64,000 nt of DNA from Chrysogorgia sp. JL179-B06 (lineage: Eukaryota; Cnidaria; Anthozoa; Scleralcyonacea; Chrysogorgiidae), in NCBI GenBank assembly GCA_035772405.1, contig JAYKKM010000054.1, positions 3,508,001 through 3,572,000 on the forward strand. The letters run 5' to 3'. How positions within the stretch are numbered: position 1 is the stretch's first letter; each line of letters begins with the position of its first letter. A program made the translations under genes and the position numbers. The notes below the pieces were generated by a model, which worked only from the letters and a program-made list of their open reading frames with translations, did not search any database and was not told the origin of the DNA. Below are positions 43,103-52,848 of the stretch, in pieces.

Positions 43103-43750
43103 TAGCAAAGTGAAAAGGTGGTGAACTGCCGAGATTTTAGGAACGAAATACTCACGTTTCGAGCGGAGCCCTTCAGTTAAACGTCTTGCTCATAGAGTAG
43201 TAAAAAAGTAGAGTGCATGCGTAGGCAGTGTTTTGGATATATAGCAAAGCGAAAAGGTGGTGAACTGTCGAGATTTTAGGAACGAAATACTCACGTTTCG
43301 AGCGGAGCCCTTCAGTTAAACGTCTTACTCATAGAGTAGTAAAAAAGTAGAGTGCATGCGTAGGCAGTGTTTTGGATATATATAGCAAAGCGAAAAGGTG
43401 GTGAACTGCCGAGATTTTAGGAACGAAATACTGACGTTTCGAGCGGAGCCCTTCAGTTAAACGTCTTACTCATAGAGTAGTAAAAAAGTAGAGTGCATGC
43501 GTAGGCAGTGTTTTGGATATATATAGCAAAGAGAAAAGGTGGTGAACTGCCGAGATTTTAGGAACGAAATACTGACGTTTCGAGCGGAGCCCTTCAGTTA
43601 AACGTCTTACTCATAGAGTAGTAAAAAAGTAGAGTGCATGCGTAGGCAGTGTTTTGGATATATATAGCAAAGCGAAAAGGTGGTGAACTGTCGAGATTTT
43701 AGGAACGAAATACTGACGTTTCGAGCGGAGCTCTTCATCAGAGTAAGACG
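43103..43750 (-). repeat. Tandem array, 139-141-bp units
   Basis: Units start TAGCAAAGCGAAAAGGTGGT at 43103, 43242, 43383, 43524 and 43665. The first four carry CTTCAGTTAAACGTCTT where the last has CTTCATCAGAGTAAG, so only the last keeps the hammerhead core and the others descend from a variant that had lost it. Confidence 0.93.
43711..43749 (-). ncRNA. Hammerhead ribozyme, Penelope type
   Basis: On minus: UUACU, CUGAUGA, stem II GAGC-UCC-GCUC, GAAAC, GUC, AGUA. All invariant core bases are present. Stem I is UACU/AGUA. Stem III is only the A-U and C-G pairs of GAAAC/GUC, the minimal form known from Penelope-like elements, which usually needs a dimer to cleave. Predicted cleavage is after GUC. 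Confidence 0.75.
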
Positions 43751-44149
43751 AGATGAAATAAAATAAATAAGGCTTATGCCAAAATGGTGTCACAAACTAA
43801 TAATTAATGAGATGCGAAAATGTTAAATAATTTGCGATTTTTACAGTCGATCGGCAAACAGACTGAGAGCGAGGGAGAACTAGTCAAGGGTGCAATCAAC
43901 CTCGTACTCAGGCTTTCCGCCGAGCGTGTGAAAAGCCTGGGTACGAGGTTGGGGTGCAATGACAGGTTCAATACTAAAGGGGACTATGGAATAGTAAAGC
44001 AGTAAGAAACAAAAAGTTGAAAAGGAACAGTTATTGCTGCCCCTAAATCCGACCACACAATATGTCATACTTTTTCATGCACGTCCACCAATTATCAATT
44101 ATTGAATATGGGGCGCCGTTTGTTTCAATAATACTTCTGTCACATATAT

Positions 44150-44530
44150 AAAACTTAGGATCACTAATATAAAACTTCCATACACATATATACAACTTAT
44201 TCGCAAATATAAAACTTCTCTTACTAAATATAATACTTCTTCGCAAATATATAAAACTTCTCTTACTAAATATAATACTTCTTCGCAAATATAAAACTTC
44301 CATACACATAATATATACAACTTATTCGCAAATATAAAACTTCTCTTACTAAATATAATACTTCTTCGCAAATATAAAACTTCCATACACACATATACAA
44401 CTTATTCGCAAATATAAAACTTCTCTTACTAAATATAATACTTCTTCGCAAATATATAAAACTTCTCTTACTAAATATAATACTTCTTCGCAAATATAAT
44501 ACTTCGTCGCAAATATAAAACTTGTTGCGC
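44150..44530. repeat. Subterminal tandem repeat, left arm
   Basis: Repeats of a unit of about 40-75 bp made of ATATAAAACTTC, TCTTACTAAATATAATACTT and CTTCGCAAAT. It mirrors 48490-48840. Long frames on the minus strand here (YLRRSIIFSKRSF) are products of the repeat. Confidence 0.9.
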
Positions 44531-44588
44531 AATAAGAGCCCGCAATATCTGATCGATTATAGGATCCATTACATCAAGTACTGCAACA

Positions 44589-44962
44589 TGCCTGCCTTAG
44601 AAGACGAAACGGTTCTAGACGAATTTACGACATTTCTCTCTCGGTTGCCTCAGCTTTGCGAACAATTTCGGTTAAATCAATTTACTCAAGAATTGGAAAT
44701 TGCTGATAATTTGCTTGCAGCTTCGGAGCGGGTATGTTCTTGGGGTGTTCTTTTTCTGTTTGAATGTCGCGAGGATGACATTTCTCATGAAATAGTAGAG
44801 AAACTGCAAACACTTCTTGGTCAATATGAACAATTCACAAGACGCTACATGGATGTTGTTCAAAACCTCCAAGAACAAGATACGGACAACAGATTTCGCT
44901 GTCAAAACGAACTGAATAATGGTGAAAACTTAAGAGGCACAAATACCACGATGCACAAATAG
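44589..44962 (+). pseudogene. N-terminal fragment of an integrase-type protein, left arm
   Basis: From the methionine near 44589 it reads EDETVLDEFTTFLSRLPQLC, then DISHEIVEKLQTLLGQYEQF and RFRCQNELNNGENLRG. The arm lost about 30 bp just after that, which puts the end out of frame. The right-arm copy shows the missing part. The catalytic core is absent from both arms. Confidence 0.6.
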
Positions 44963-45016
44963 AAAGCCTTCGAGAAATTGGTTTTTCGTGGACTAAAATA
45001 CCACTGTGAAGTACCC

Positions 45017-45280
45017 GTCGATTCAGCCGTCGATTCAGCCGTCGATTCAGCCGTCGATTCAGCCGTCGATTCAGCCGTCGATTCAGCCGTCGATTCAGCC
45101 GTCGATTCAGCCGTCGATTCAGCCGTCGATTCAGCCGTCGATTCAGCCGTCGATTCAGCCGTCGATTCAGCCGTCGATTCAGCCGTCGATTCAGCCGTCG
45201 ATTCAGCCGTCGATTCAGCCGTCGATTCAGCCGTCGATTCAGCCGTCGATTCAGCCGTCGATTCAGCCGTCGATTCAGCC
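45017..45280. repeat. 12-bp minisatellite, 22 units, left arm
   Basis: GTCGATTCAGCC repeated 22 times without interruption. The mirror array in the right arm (47917-47976) has only 5 units. Confidence 0.97.
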
Positions 45281-45367
45281 GTCGACAGCGGGTAGCCAGC
45301 CGTGTGAACCTGACTGCTGTTTGGGCAGACGATACGCTTCGACTTTATAAAAGTACTATTTTCTATG

Positions 45368-46430
45368 GCGCTATTCTATATGATTTCTTTAAATTTAAAT
45401 TTAAATATGTTGCAGAGAATTTAATGCTCTTCCTAACGGTAGTAGTCGCTTGACTCAATCATGCCTAAGGAAGATTCACGCGAACGTTAAACATGAACGG
45501 CGCTTCAAGTATCGAGCAACGGCATAGTGTAATTTGTTATTTCCGACAACTCAGATAAAATTACTATTTTCTCGGGCGCTATTCTATACAATTTTTTTTA
45601 ATTTACATATGTTGCACAGAATTTAATATTCTTTCTAACGGTAGTAGTTACGTGACTGGACCAGGCCTAAGAAAGATTCACGCGAACGTTAAACATGACC
45701 GGCTTTTGGTCTCGGGCAAGAGCGCTAACTGGTATAATGGCATTTGTTATTTCCGACTATCTCGCATAAAATCACTATTTTCTCGCGCGCTATTCTATAA
45801 GATTTTTTTAATGTACATATGTTGCACATAATTTAAAGTGCCTATATCACTTGTGGGATCTTTACATATTTATAGTAATTGGAACATTCTAAGAAGATTT
45901 GTACTATATCTTCTCAGGCGAAAATTTCATCTTCATGGACTTTTTTGCAGTTAAAGTTACCGGATATGACATCAAAGGAGGAAATGCAAATCAGTTTTCT
46001 TTTGTTTCTTGCTTCAAAAATTCCTCCTTTGATGTCATATCCGGTAACTTTAACTGCAAAAAAGTCCATGAAGATGAAATTTTCGCCTGAGAAGATATAT
46101 TACAAATCTTCTTAGAATGTTCCAATTACTATAAATATGTAAAGATCCCACAAGTGATATAGGCACTTTAATGGTCTTTCTAACGGTAGTAGTTACGTGA
46201 CTGGACAAGGCCTAAGAAAGATTCACGCGAACGTTAAACATGACCGGCTTTTGGTCTCATTGGTATAGTGTAATTTGTTATTTCCGACTCTATTCTATAC
46301 GATTTTTTTAAATTTACATATGTTGCACAAAATTTAATGGTCTTTCTAACGGTAGTAGTTACGTTACTGGACCAGGCCTAAGAAAGATTCACGCGAACGT
46401 TAAACATGACCGGCTTTTGTTTTAAAATAG
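45368..46430. repeat. Inner direct repeats of about 205-215 bp, left arm
   Basis: Several units each contain CTAACGGTAGTAGT, GAAGATTCACGCGAACGTTA or its variant, AATTTGTTATTTCCGAC and GGGCGCTATTCTATA. They begin near 45368, 45584 and 45789, with a partial last one. The third is split by the MITE at 45837. Mirror units lie at 46431-46580 and 47345-47830. Confidence 0.85.
45833..46171. mobile_element. TTAA MITE, AGTGCCTATATC family, nested
   Basis: The 331-bp body at 45837-46167, between TTAA duplications, is almost entirely one palindrome (AGTGCCTATATCACTTGTGG, CCGGATATGACATCAAAGGA and complements). It sits in the left arm of the palindromic transposon and has no partner in the right arm, so it came in after palindrome formation. 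Confidence 0.93.
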
Positions 46431-46577
46431 TAATTTTATTTGAGTTAGTCGGAAATAACAAATTACACTATACTATGACTATACCAATTAGCTCTCTTGC
46501 CCGAGACCAAAAGCCGGTCATGTTTAACGTTCGCGTGAATCTTTCTTAGGCCTGGTCCAGTCACGCAACTACTACCG

Positions 46578-47347
46578 TTAAGCCTGGTTTCCATATGATC
46601 GCTACGATCGCTCAATTTTAAAACCGGCGATCGTCATGTTTCCATATAATCGCTACGATCGCTCAATTTTAAAACCGGCGATCGTAGCGATTGCAAGCAC
46701 AGCGGCTTTTTATTCTAGTTGCTCTTATCAGTAAGGCCTATTTCAAACGTCGAATTTATCATGCGTCGAATCTAATACACAGTTAGGTGATCGAATTTAT
46801 CATGTGTCGAACGTATAATCGAACGTATAATCCCGTAAAAAGAACTCGTTCGGATTGCATTTTAAAAGTACTGCCTTAAATCTCGTCCCAGTTTGTTTAG
46901 ACGAACTTGCGCCAAGGAAACGTCGTTTTTGAGTTCGACAGATATTTCGAATGAGAGAAGAGCTTGGAGCTTTTCACACTCTTGTCCCACAGCTTCGGGC
47001 ACAGCTATACAGATAAAATTATTTTACAGCTATTTACATAAAATATTTACATAAAATGCTTTAGTTTCACTGATTCATCTAAATTTGCGTGACGTATCCA
47101 ATGAAGGAACCGTTTAATCTCACCACAGTAATGTGTTTTATAGATATATAGCCGAATGTCGCTGGAGTACATACCGATCGCTGAGATCGCCAGGATCGCT
47201 GAACCAGTGTTTCCATATAATCGCTGCGATAGAACATTTTCTATCTCGGCGATCGCCAGGATCGCTGAGCGTGTGGTTTCCATGATCGCTACGATCGCCG
47301 GTTTTAAAATTGAGCGATCGTAGCGATCATATAGAAACCAGGCTTTA
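46578..47347. mobile_element. Harbinger-type MITE, nested
   Basis: The 764-bp body at 46581-47344 has TIRs AGCCTGGTTTCCATATGATC and complement and is flanked by the 3-bp duplication TTA. The start resembles the Harbinger derivative at 13148 (AGGCCGTTTTCCATA). Subterminal GATCGCTACGATCGC motifs repeat near both ends. It sits in the right arm only. Confidence 0.88.
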
Positions 47348-47916
47348 GAAAGACCATTAAATTCTGTGCAACATATTTAAATTAAAAAAAATCGTATAGA
47401 ATAGCGCCCGAGAAAATAGTAATTTTATCTGAGTTGTCGGAAATAACAAATGCCAATTAGCGCTCTTGCCCGAGACCAAAAGCCGGTCATGTTTAACGTT
47501 CGCGTGAATCTTTCTTAGGCCTGGTCCAGTCACGTAACTATTATCGTTAGAAAGACCATTAAATTCTGTGCAACATATGTACATTAAAAAAAATTGTATA
47601 GAATAGCGCCCGAGAAAATAGTAATTTTATCTGAGTTGTCGGAAATAACAAATTACACTATACCAATTATAGCGCCGTTGCTTGATACTTGAAGCGCCGT
47701 TCATGTTTAACGTTCGCGTGAATCTTCCTTAGGCACGATCGAGTCAAGCGACTACTACCGTTAGGAAGAGCATTAAATTCTCTGCAACATATTTAAATTT
47801 AAATTTAAAGAAATCATATAGAATAGCGCCATAGAAAATAGTACTTTTATAAAGTCGAAGCGCATCGTCTGCCCAAACAGCAGTCAGGTTCACACGGATG
47901 GCTACCCGCTGTCGAC

Positions 47917-47976
47917 GACTGAATCGACGGCTGAATCGACGGCTGAATCGACGGCTGAATCGACGGCTGAATCGAC
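47917..47976. repeat. 12-bp minisatellite, 5 units, right arm
   Basis: Five units of GGCTGAATCGAC (the first with one change), the mirror of the 22-unit array at 45017. Confidence 0.95.
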
Positions 47977-47989
47977 GGGTACTTCACAG

Positions 47990-48419
47990 TGGTATTTTAG
48001 TCCACGAAAAACCAATTTCTCGAAGGCTTTCTATTTGTGCTTTTGTAACACGAAATCGTGGTCTTCCTCTTAAGTTTTCACCATTATTCAGTTCGTTTTG
48101 ACAGCGAAATCTGTTGTCCGTATCTTGTTCTTGGAGGTTTTGAACAACATCCATGTAGCGTCTTGTGAATTGTTCATATTGACCAAGAAGTGTTTGCAGT
48201 TTCTCTACTATTTCATGAGAAATATCATCCTCGCGACATTCAAACAGAAAAAGAAAAAGAACACCCCAAAGAACATACCCGCTCCGAAGCTGCAAGCAAA
48301 TTATCAGCAATTTCCAATTCTTGAGTAAATTGATTTAACCGAAATTGTTCGCAAAGCTGAGGCAACCGAGAGAGAAATGTCGTAAATTCGTCTAGAACCG
48401 TTTCGTCTTCACCGGCCAT
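47990..48419 (-). pseudogene. N-terminal fragment of an integrase-type protein, right arm
   Basis: Starts MAGEDETVLDEFTTFLSRLP at 48419. After a frame change around 48250 it continues CREDDISHEIVEKLQTLLGQ, then GRPRFRVTKAQIESLREIGF and SWTKIPL, and stops. The GRPRF...L..L.FSWTKI block is the helix-turn-helix that precedes the rve-type catalytic core in a common family of metazoan transposon integrases. The core itself is missing. GTATGTTC after ASERV is a possible splice donor, which would explain the frame change. Confidence 0.65.
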
Positions 48420-48489
48420 GTTGAAAACATGGTAAGGCAAGGCATGTTGCAGTACTTGATGTAATGGATCCTATAATCGATCAGATATT

Positions 48490-48840
48490 GCGGGCTCTTG
48501 TTGCGCAACAAGTTTTATATTTGCGACGAAGTATTATATTTGCGAAGAAGTATTATATTTAGTAAGAGAAGTTTTATATATTTGCGAAGAAGTATTATAT
48601 TTAGTAAGAGAAGTTTTATACTTGCGAATAAGTTGTATATATGTGTATGGAAGTTTTATATTTACGAAGAAGTATTATATTTATAGTAAGAGAAGTTTTA
48701 TATTTGCGAATAAGTTGTATATAATGTGTATGGAAGTTTTATATTTGCGAAGAAGTATTATATTTAGTAAGAGAAGTTTTATATTTGCGAATAAGTTGTA
48801 TATATTTGTATGGAAGTTTTATATTAGTGATCCTAAGTTT
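48490..48840. repeat. Subterminal tandem repeat, right arm
   Basis: Mirror of 44150-44530, made of AAGTATTATATTTAGTAAGA and AAGTTTTATATTTGCGAA units. Open frames here come from the repeat. Confidence 0.9.
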
Positions 48841-48895
48841 TATATATGTGACAGAAGTATTATTGAAACAAACGGCGCCCCATAATTGAATGAGG

Positions 48896-48985
48896 TTGAG
48901 CATGATATGAAGAATTATCAAGGCCCTGAGGCGGATAACACAAACTGGTGAAACTGAGGCCTTGATAATTCTTCATATCATGCGA
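48896..48985. repeat. 90-bp hairpin
   Basis: GCATGATATGAAGAATTATC then AAGGCC returns inverted as GGCCTTGATAATTCTTCATA just 35 bp on. It lies 6 bp outside the palindromic transposon. Confidence 0.85.
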
Positions 48986-48999
48986 AAACCGAATTCAAT

Positions 49000-49269
49000 A
49001 ATTGTTTTATTATTTATTTAAAAGATTAACTTTATCAACTATTTAACAACTGCATCGTTGGAAAAACGTCATAGCGTGCAATATTAGTTTTTCATATTGC
49101 ACCAGGTGACGTCAATCGTGCAATAATCTTTTGTCATATTGCACCATTGATGTCACAACTCCATATTTGGTAGGGCAATGAGTTGTTATGACGATTTCAC
49201 CGTTGGCTGTTAGCCAATCAGCGATCATGAATTCTTTTAAATAAATAATAACATAATTTATTGCGATAA
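49000..49269. other. Spacer, no gene seen
   Basis: Short repeated phrases (TCATATTGCACCA, TGACGTCA-like) but no identifiable element. Confidence 0.4.
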
Positions 49270-49925
49270 ATGCCCCAAAAAGGCGTCGACGCCTTTCAGA
49301 TAGGTTTGCTGAACATCTTCGTTCCGTGAGGAACAATGATGTTGATACCATTTGGTTTCAGACATGAAAGTCTGTGCCTAATTCCCATCTCAGGTGGTAC
49401 GGCAAGAGAAGCGTCTCATTTTTAAACTTGGCACCACACGCCCCATGGCCTTAACGAACGTTTTTCTTTTATTTAATTTCCTTTTTTGTTATTTTAGTTT
49501 GCGATGAACTTTATTGCTCATGCACTTTCATTCCTTTTCAAGTTTTTGTTTCTTACCGCTTTACTATCCCATAGTACCCTTGAGCATTCGACCTGTCATT
49601 GCGCCCTTTACAAGTTCTCCCTCCCCCTCAGTCTGTTTGCTGATTGACTGTAAACATAGCAAATGATTTAACATTTTCGGTGCATTTGATTGCCAATTTT
49701 TACTTGTCACTTGTGACTGCATTTGATTGGCTACTTTCTACTTGTTACTTTCTACTTGGCTACTGTCTACTTTTGGCATATATATATATAAGCCCTATTT
49801 ATTTTATTTCATCTCGACTTGCTCGTTCCTAAAAATCTCGGCAGTTCAACACCTTTTCCTTCACCACCTTTTCCTTTACTATATATCCAAAACACTGCCT
49901 ACGCAACAATTTACCTTTTTATAAT
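49270..49925 (+). mobile_element. Penelope-like element 3' fragment
   Basis: The plus strand encodes RRRRLSDRFAEHLRSVRNND, the second half of the GIY-YIG domain, followed by broken frames that still show LIPISGGT and HAPWP-like remnants of the C-terminal tail. The 3' untranslated part (CTTTCATTCCTTTTCAAGTT, CTTACCGCTTTACTATCCC) matches the copies at 43103 and 60190. The place where the hammerhead should be (near 49812) has an internal deletion. Confidence 0.75.
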
Positions 49926-50640
49926 GTTAATTACAATTTAGTACACACTACACATGCAGTGCATGAGGACTGGAAGTACCTTCCACCTATAAGAACCTCA
50001 GGTTAGAATTTTGGGGTCCCTAAAATATAGTTGCAGTTCTTTATCGTTTACATAATATATACTGCACAATACATGTAGATTACAAAATTGAGGTTCAGTA
50101 CATTCATTCATATCACATAAATCACTACAGTAATGTATATTTTAAATACACATTTTTATTCCTAGAAATTATGTTTTAGATTAATTGTTCCTGTGCTGAA
50201 TAGGCTTGCTGGCAACCAGAATTGCTGTACACTGTATTATTGGCTATACTGTATATGGTGCGTCACTGAGAGGTCCGAATACGAAAATAATACAATCTGA
50301 TTGGTTATCACCTTCCTTCTCGGTGTTTTGAAATCGGAGGGCGAACTCGTACTCGTATTTGAACTATTACTTTTTTGACAAATGTTTGAGAAAATATTAA
50401 GAGTGTTTTTCCTAATTTATCTTTTTGACGCTCTATACATTTATTAAATATACGGTATAATAAATCCGACTTTATCGTACTGTTTCAATTTCTCATTTGT
50501 ACTTAGATTTTAGCAAGCTAGCCATCGTCTGGTGGGCTAATTTCGAAAAAAATCATGTTAGAAATTGTTGTAAAAGCACTTCTGGGCGAACATATAGCCA
50601 CGACTTCCTTCATTCTCCACAGGGCTCCCCCGAAGGTTCT
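49926..50640. other. Spacer, no gene seen
   Basis: AT-rich sequence without coding or inverted-repeat signals that I could support. Confidence 0.5.
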
Positions 50641-50835
50641 GGCTACTTCCCTGATGATAACAGTAATAATAATAATAATAATAATAATATTAATAATAAT
50701 AATAATAATAATAATAAAGACGTATTAGGAGCATTATACAATAATCCCAATGCTCTTACAACAATATATTCTTAATGTTATACTTATAAAACTAATTACA
50801 GTTTCATTATAAGATAAAGCCTATACTACATATAT
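50641..50835 (-). mobile_element. LINE 3' end, copy 1 (minus)
   Basis: On minus, GTTGTAAGAGCATTGGGATT and GCTCCTAATACGTCTTTATT lead into an ATT tail (50663-50717 on plus as AAT repeats). It matches the 3' end of the LINE at 53840-54478 and the piece at 58583-58715. Confidence 0.75.
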
Positions 50836-50889
50836 TTACCACTATGAACAAAAAACTATTAATTTAAAAAAAGAAAAGTCTTACGTGCT

Positions 50890-51110
50890 GACTTAAAATA
50901 CAATCTCTCATTTCGTCCCACCTCTTGCGGATACTAAAAAAGATCGTCCAGAAGACGATTGCTAACCAGCGATCAGAAGGTTGCAGGTGCGACCCCTGAG
51001 GATCATATAAACATTTTCTTAGCATTTGAGCTTGCACAATCATTACAGCAATGTACATATATACAAAGAAATTATCTGTGAAAGAAACTAAATTGATTTG
51101 ATACCATGCA
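50890..51110. repeat. SINE-like repeat
   Basis: Contains GATCGTCCAGAAGACGATTG and, 40 bp later, GGTTGCAGGTGCGACCCCTG, which resembles a tRNA B box. The first block and the adjoining CAATCTCTCATTTCGTCCCA are shared with 20555-20625 in the other orientation. Confidence 0.5.
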
Positions 51111-51300
51111 TGTTGTTTTATTGTTGATTCACGTTGTAACTTTAATTTAATTACTAGAATTTTGAACATTTTACAAAACTGACGTTTAGATATAGTTTTA
51201 TGATTCAGTTAATCTGAATATATTGTTGTCCACTGTCTCTGAATGTTACTTTGTATGCATTATACAAATCAATTTTGAAATAATAAAGTTACGTATTAAT

Positions 51301-51891
51301 TCAATTGAGGCCATGTACAATTTTCTTCGTCTCAGCACCTACTTTAATTAAAAATGCCGCACAGTCAAAGTGCGCTCCACGTAGCGCAAACTCAAGAGGT
51401 GAGTAACCTTCAGCACCCAGTATATTGATATTGGCTCCATAATTAACAAGGATTTTAATTGTTTCCAAATGACCTTCCGCTGCTGCCATATGAAGTGGAG
51501 CAATTCCTGACAGGTATAAACAATTTGGATTAGCTTTACCGGAGTCTAAAATTCTTTCAAGTTCGACAATATCGTTTTCTGCTGCTGCTGTGTAGAGCTT
51601 TGCTGTTGGATCAAACGACGCACTCCTTGGCCTCGAAAGACACACTCCAGTTGCACCCGATTCGTTTTCCAATTTAATGGCCATATTTTCCAGCATAGTT
51701 GGGTCTGGTAATGAGCTGCTGCGATTTCTGTGAGAACCAGAAATTATCTTTGGCAATTTTGCTAAGTCGGCTTCTTGAAAAATCGGCAAACGATGTTGAC
51801 GAACTTGATTGTAACGTTTTTCTACTCTCTTTTCGTCTGCAACTGCAGTACCGTAAAAGGAATGTCGTTGCGAGCGTCTTCTCGAACTCAT
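51301..51891 (-). CDS. Ankyrin-repeat protein
   Basis: 196 residues, single exon, start MSSRRRSQRHSFYGTAVADE at 51891. The N-terminal half is basic and serine-rich, with RNRSSSLPD and RPRSASFD; RPRSAS fits an RxRxxS kinase site and looks like a 14-3-3-type motif. Three ankyrin repeats follow at about 96-124, 128-156 and 161-189 (TAAAENDIVELERIL, APLHMAAAEGHLETIKILV, SPLEFALRGAHFDCAAFL). The layout recalls small metazoan ankyrin adaptors such as PPP1R27 or NRARP, but no diagnostic motif settles it. It presumably binds a partner protein through the repeats. No breaks are seen. Upstream (51892-52150) looks non-coding. Confidence 0.82.
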   Translation of the reverse strand: MSSRRRSQRHSFYGTAVADEKRVEKRYNQVRQHRLPIFQEADLAKLPKIISGSHRNRSSSLPDPTMLENMAIKLENESGATGVCLSRPRSASFDPTAKLYTAAAENDIVELERILDSGKANPNCLYLSGIAPLHMAAAEGHLETIKILVNYGANINILGAEGYSPLEFALRGAHFDCAAFLIKVGAETKKIVHGLN

Positions 51892-52394
51892 TTCTGGTGT
51901 TATTCCTCCAAGTATCGGTCCTTTAAAGGTTTGACAGATTCTTAGTCTTTATCTGGATGATCTGGTCCTGGAGCGCTTGTGTTACTTTTTGCTGAAATAG
52001 TTACTCGATAAAACGTTTCTTGATCCAAAATAGCCTCCGATGATGTTACAATCCCTCGTGTTTTACAGGTCATTACGCACCAGCAGGAGAGAAGGGGGAG
52101 TTTTATTGCATTACTCATTATGACGCATGCCTCTGCATGCATGGCAAGGTAATTAAAAATAAACTAAATATTACATCACACGTACAGAAATAGATTTGTA
52201 GCGATATTCTTTTTGTAGCATTGTTGAGAAGCAGCAAAACAACTTTCAAATAAATTTTAAAATCTTATAGTGCAAAAACGAAGTGAGAGATTTATTATGA
52301 GTAACAACATAAATCAGTTTCATATTAAAGTAGTTAACTCTAAATGAAACATCTGTTTTTTTTCTGTTCTTCTTATTAAAATATTTAACACTAA
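51892..52394. other. 5' flank of the ankyrin gene
   Basis: Likely promoter and 5' UTR side of the minus-strand ankyrin gene. No motif stands out. The frame at 51942-52142 has no domain. Confidence 0.45.
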
Positions 52395-52848
52395 TTAACT
52401 CTTTCCTGTCCGGCTGAAAAACATCTAAAATTGAACTACTTCGTTGTCCTATCGATATCTCTGGAAATATCCATAACTGTTGCGAAACCTATACATTTTC
52501 TGAAAGCCCGATAAACCGGCTTTTACTTGTGCTTTTGAATTTCCCGAACAAGACACATTATGTTAATATAAATTAGCAGTAATTATCATAAATCAGGTTG
52601 AAAAACCTCCATTTTGCTAGAAAACGCCATCTTGGGCGCCCGTGTAGCATCATGGAAATTCAAAACGCCACCAATTGCAGAGTTGTTTATGAAATCAAAT
52701 CAAACTTGGCGTGTGAGTTGATCTCATGTGCCTGGCGCTTGTCGAATTTCAATTTTTAATCTTGCGTTACCGTGTGCCGTGTTTTTCGATTGACGACTTC
52801 GGGGTCTTCTATGACCCCTTTTGACTGTGTCGGACAGGAAAGAGTTAA
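52395..52848. mobile_element. TTAA MITE, CTCTTTCCTGTC family, copy 3
   Basis: The 446-bp body at 52399-52844 begins CTCTTTCCTGTCCGGC and ends CGGACAGGAAAGAG between TTAA duplications. Its interior runs opposite to the copies at 11554 and 40664 (AATCAGGTTGAAAAACC, CAAACTTGGCGTG) and is about 100 bp longer than the second copy. Confidence 0.95.

Larger units (their letters stand above)
43103..44050 (-). mobile_element. Penelope-like element 3' end with tandem array
   Basis: On minus, 44050-43750 matches the 3' untranslated part of the Penelope-like copy at 60190-61620 (TTACTGCTTTAC, TTTTTGTTTCTTAC and the AATAAATAAGGC region). It is followed by four to five head-to-tail units of 139-141 bp. 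No protein part is left. A 55-bp hairpin (CAACCTCGTACTCAGGCTTT and complement) sits at about 43890-43950. Confidence 0.75.
44101..48890. mobile_element. 4.8-kb palindromic integrase-type DNA transposon
   Basis: The element at 44107-48884 starts TATGGGGCGCCGTTTG and ends with its complement, flanked by the exact 6-bp duplication ATTGAA (44101-44106, 48885-48890). The whole interior is a head-to-head palindrome centred near 46430. Each arm carries, from the outside in, a subterminal tandem repeat, a gene fragment on opposite strands, a 12-bp minisatellite and two or more units of about 210 bp. Two later MITEs break the symmetry. Termini, 6-bp duplication and the type of protein suggest an IS3EU-like transposon; this naming is from memory. 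Confidence 0.88.

Noticed and set aside
43103..43660. Hammerhead ribozymes in the first four tandem units
   Set aside because: They read CTGAAGG in place of CUGANGA, so a core base is changed and the stem I partner is lost.
44043..44532. Overlapping frames with YLRRSIIFSKRSF repeats, and mirror frames at 48498-48885
   Set aside because: They are translations of the subterminal tandem repeat of the palindromic transposon.
44978..45350. Frames of repeated SIQP or VDSA residues
   Set aside because: Translation of the 12-bp minisatellite in different frames; the adjoining gene fragment stops before the array.
49800..49850. Hammerhead in the plus-strand Penelope-like copy
   Set aside because: The expected segment is deleted; only flanking sequence of the family remains.
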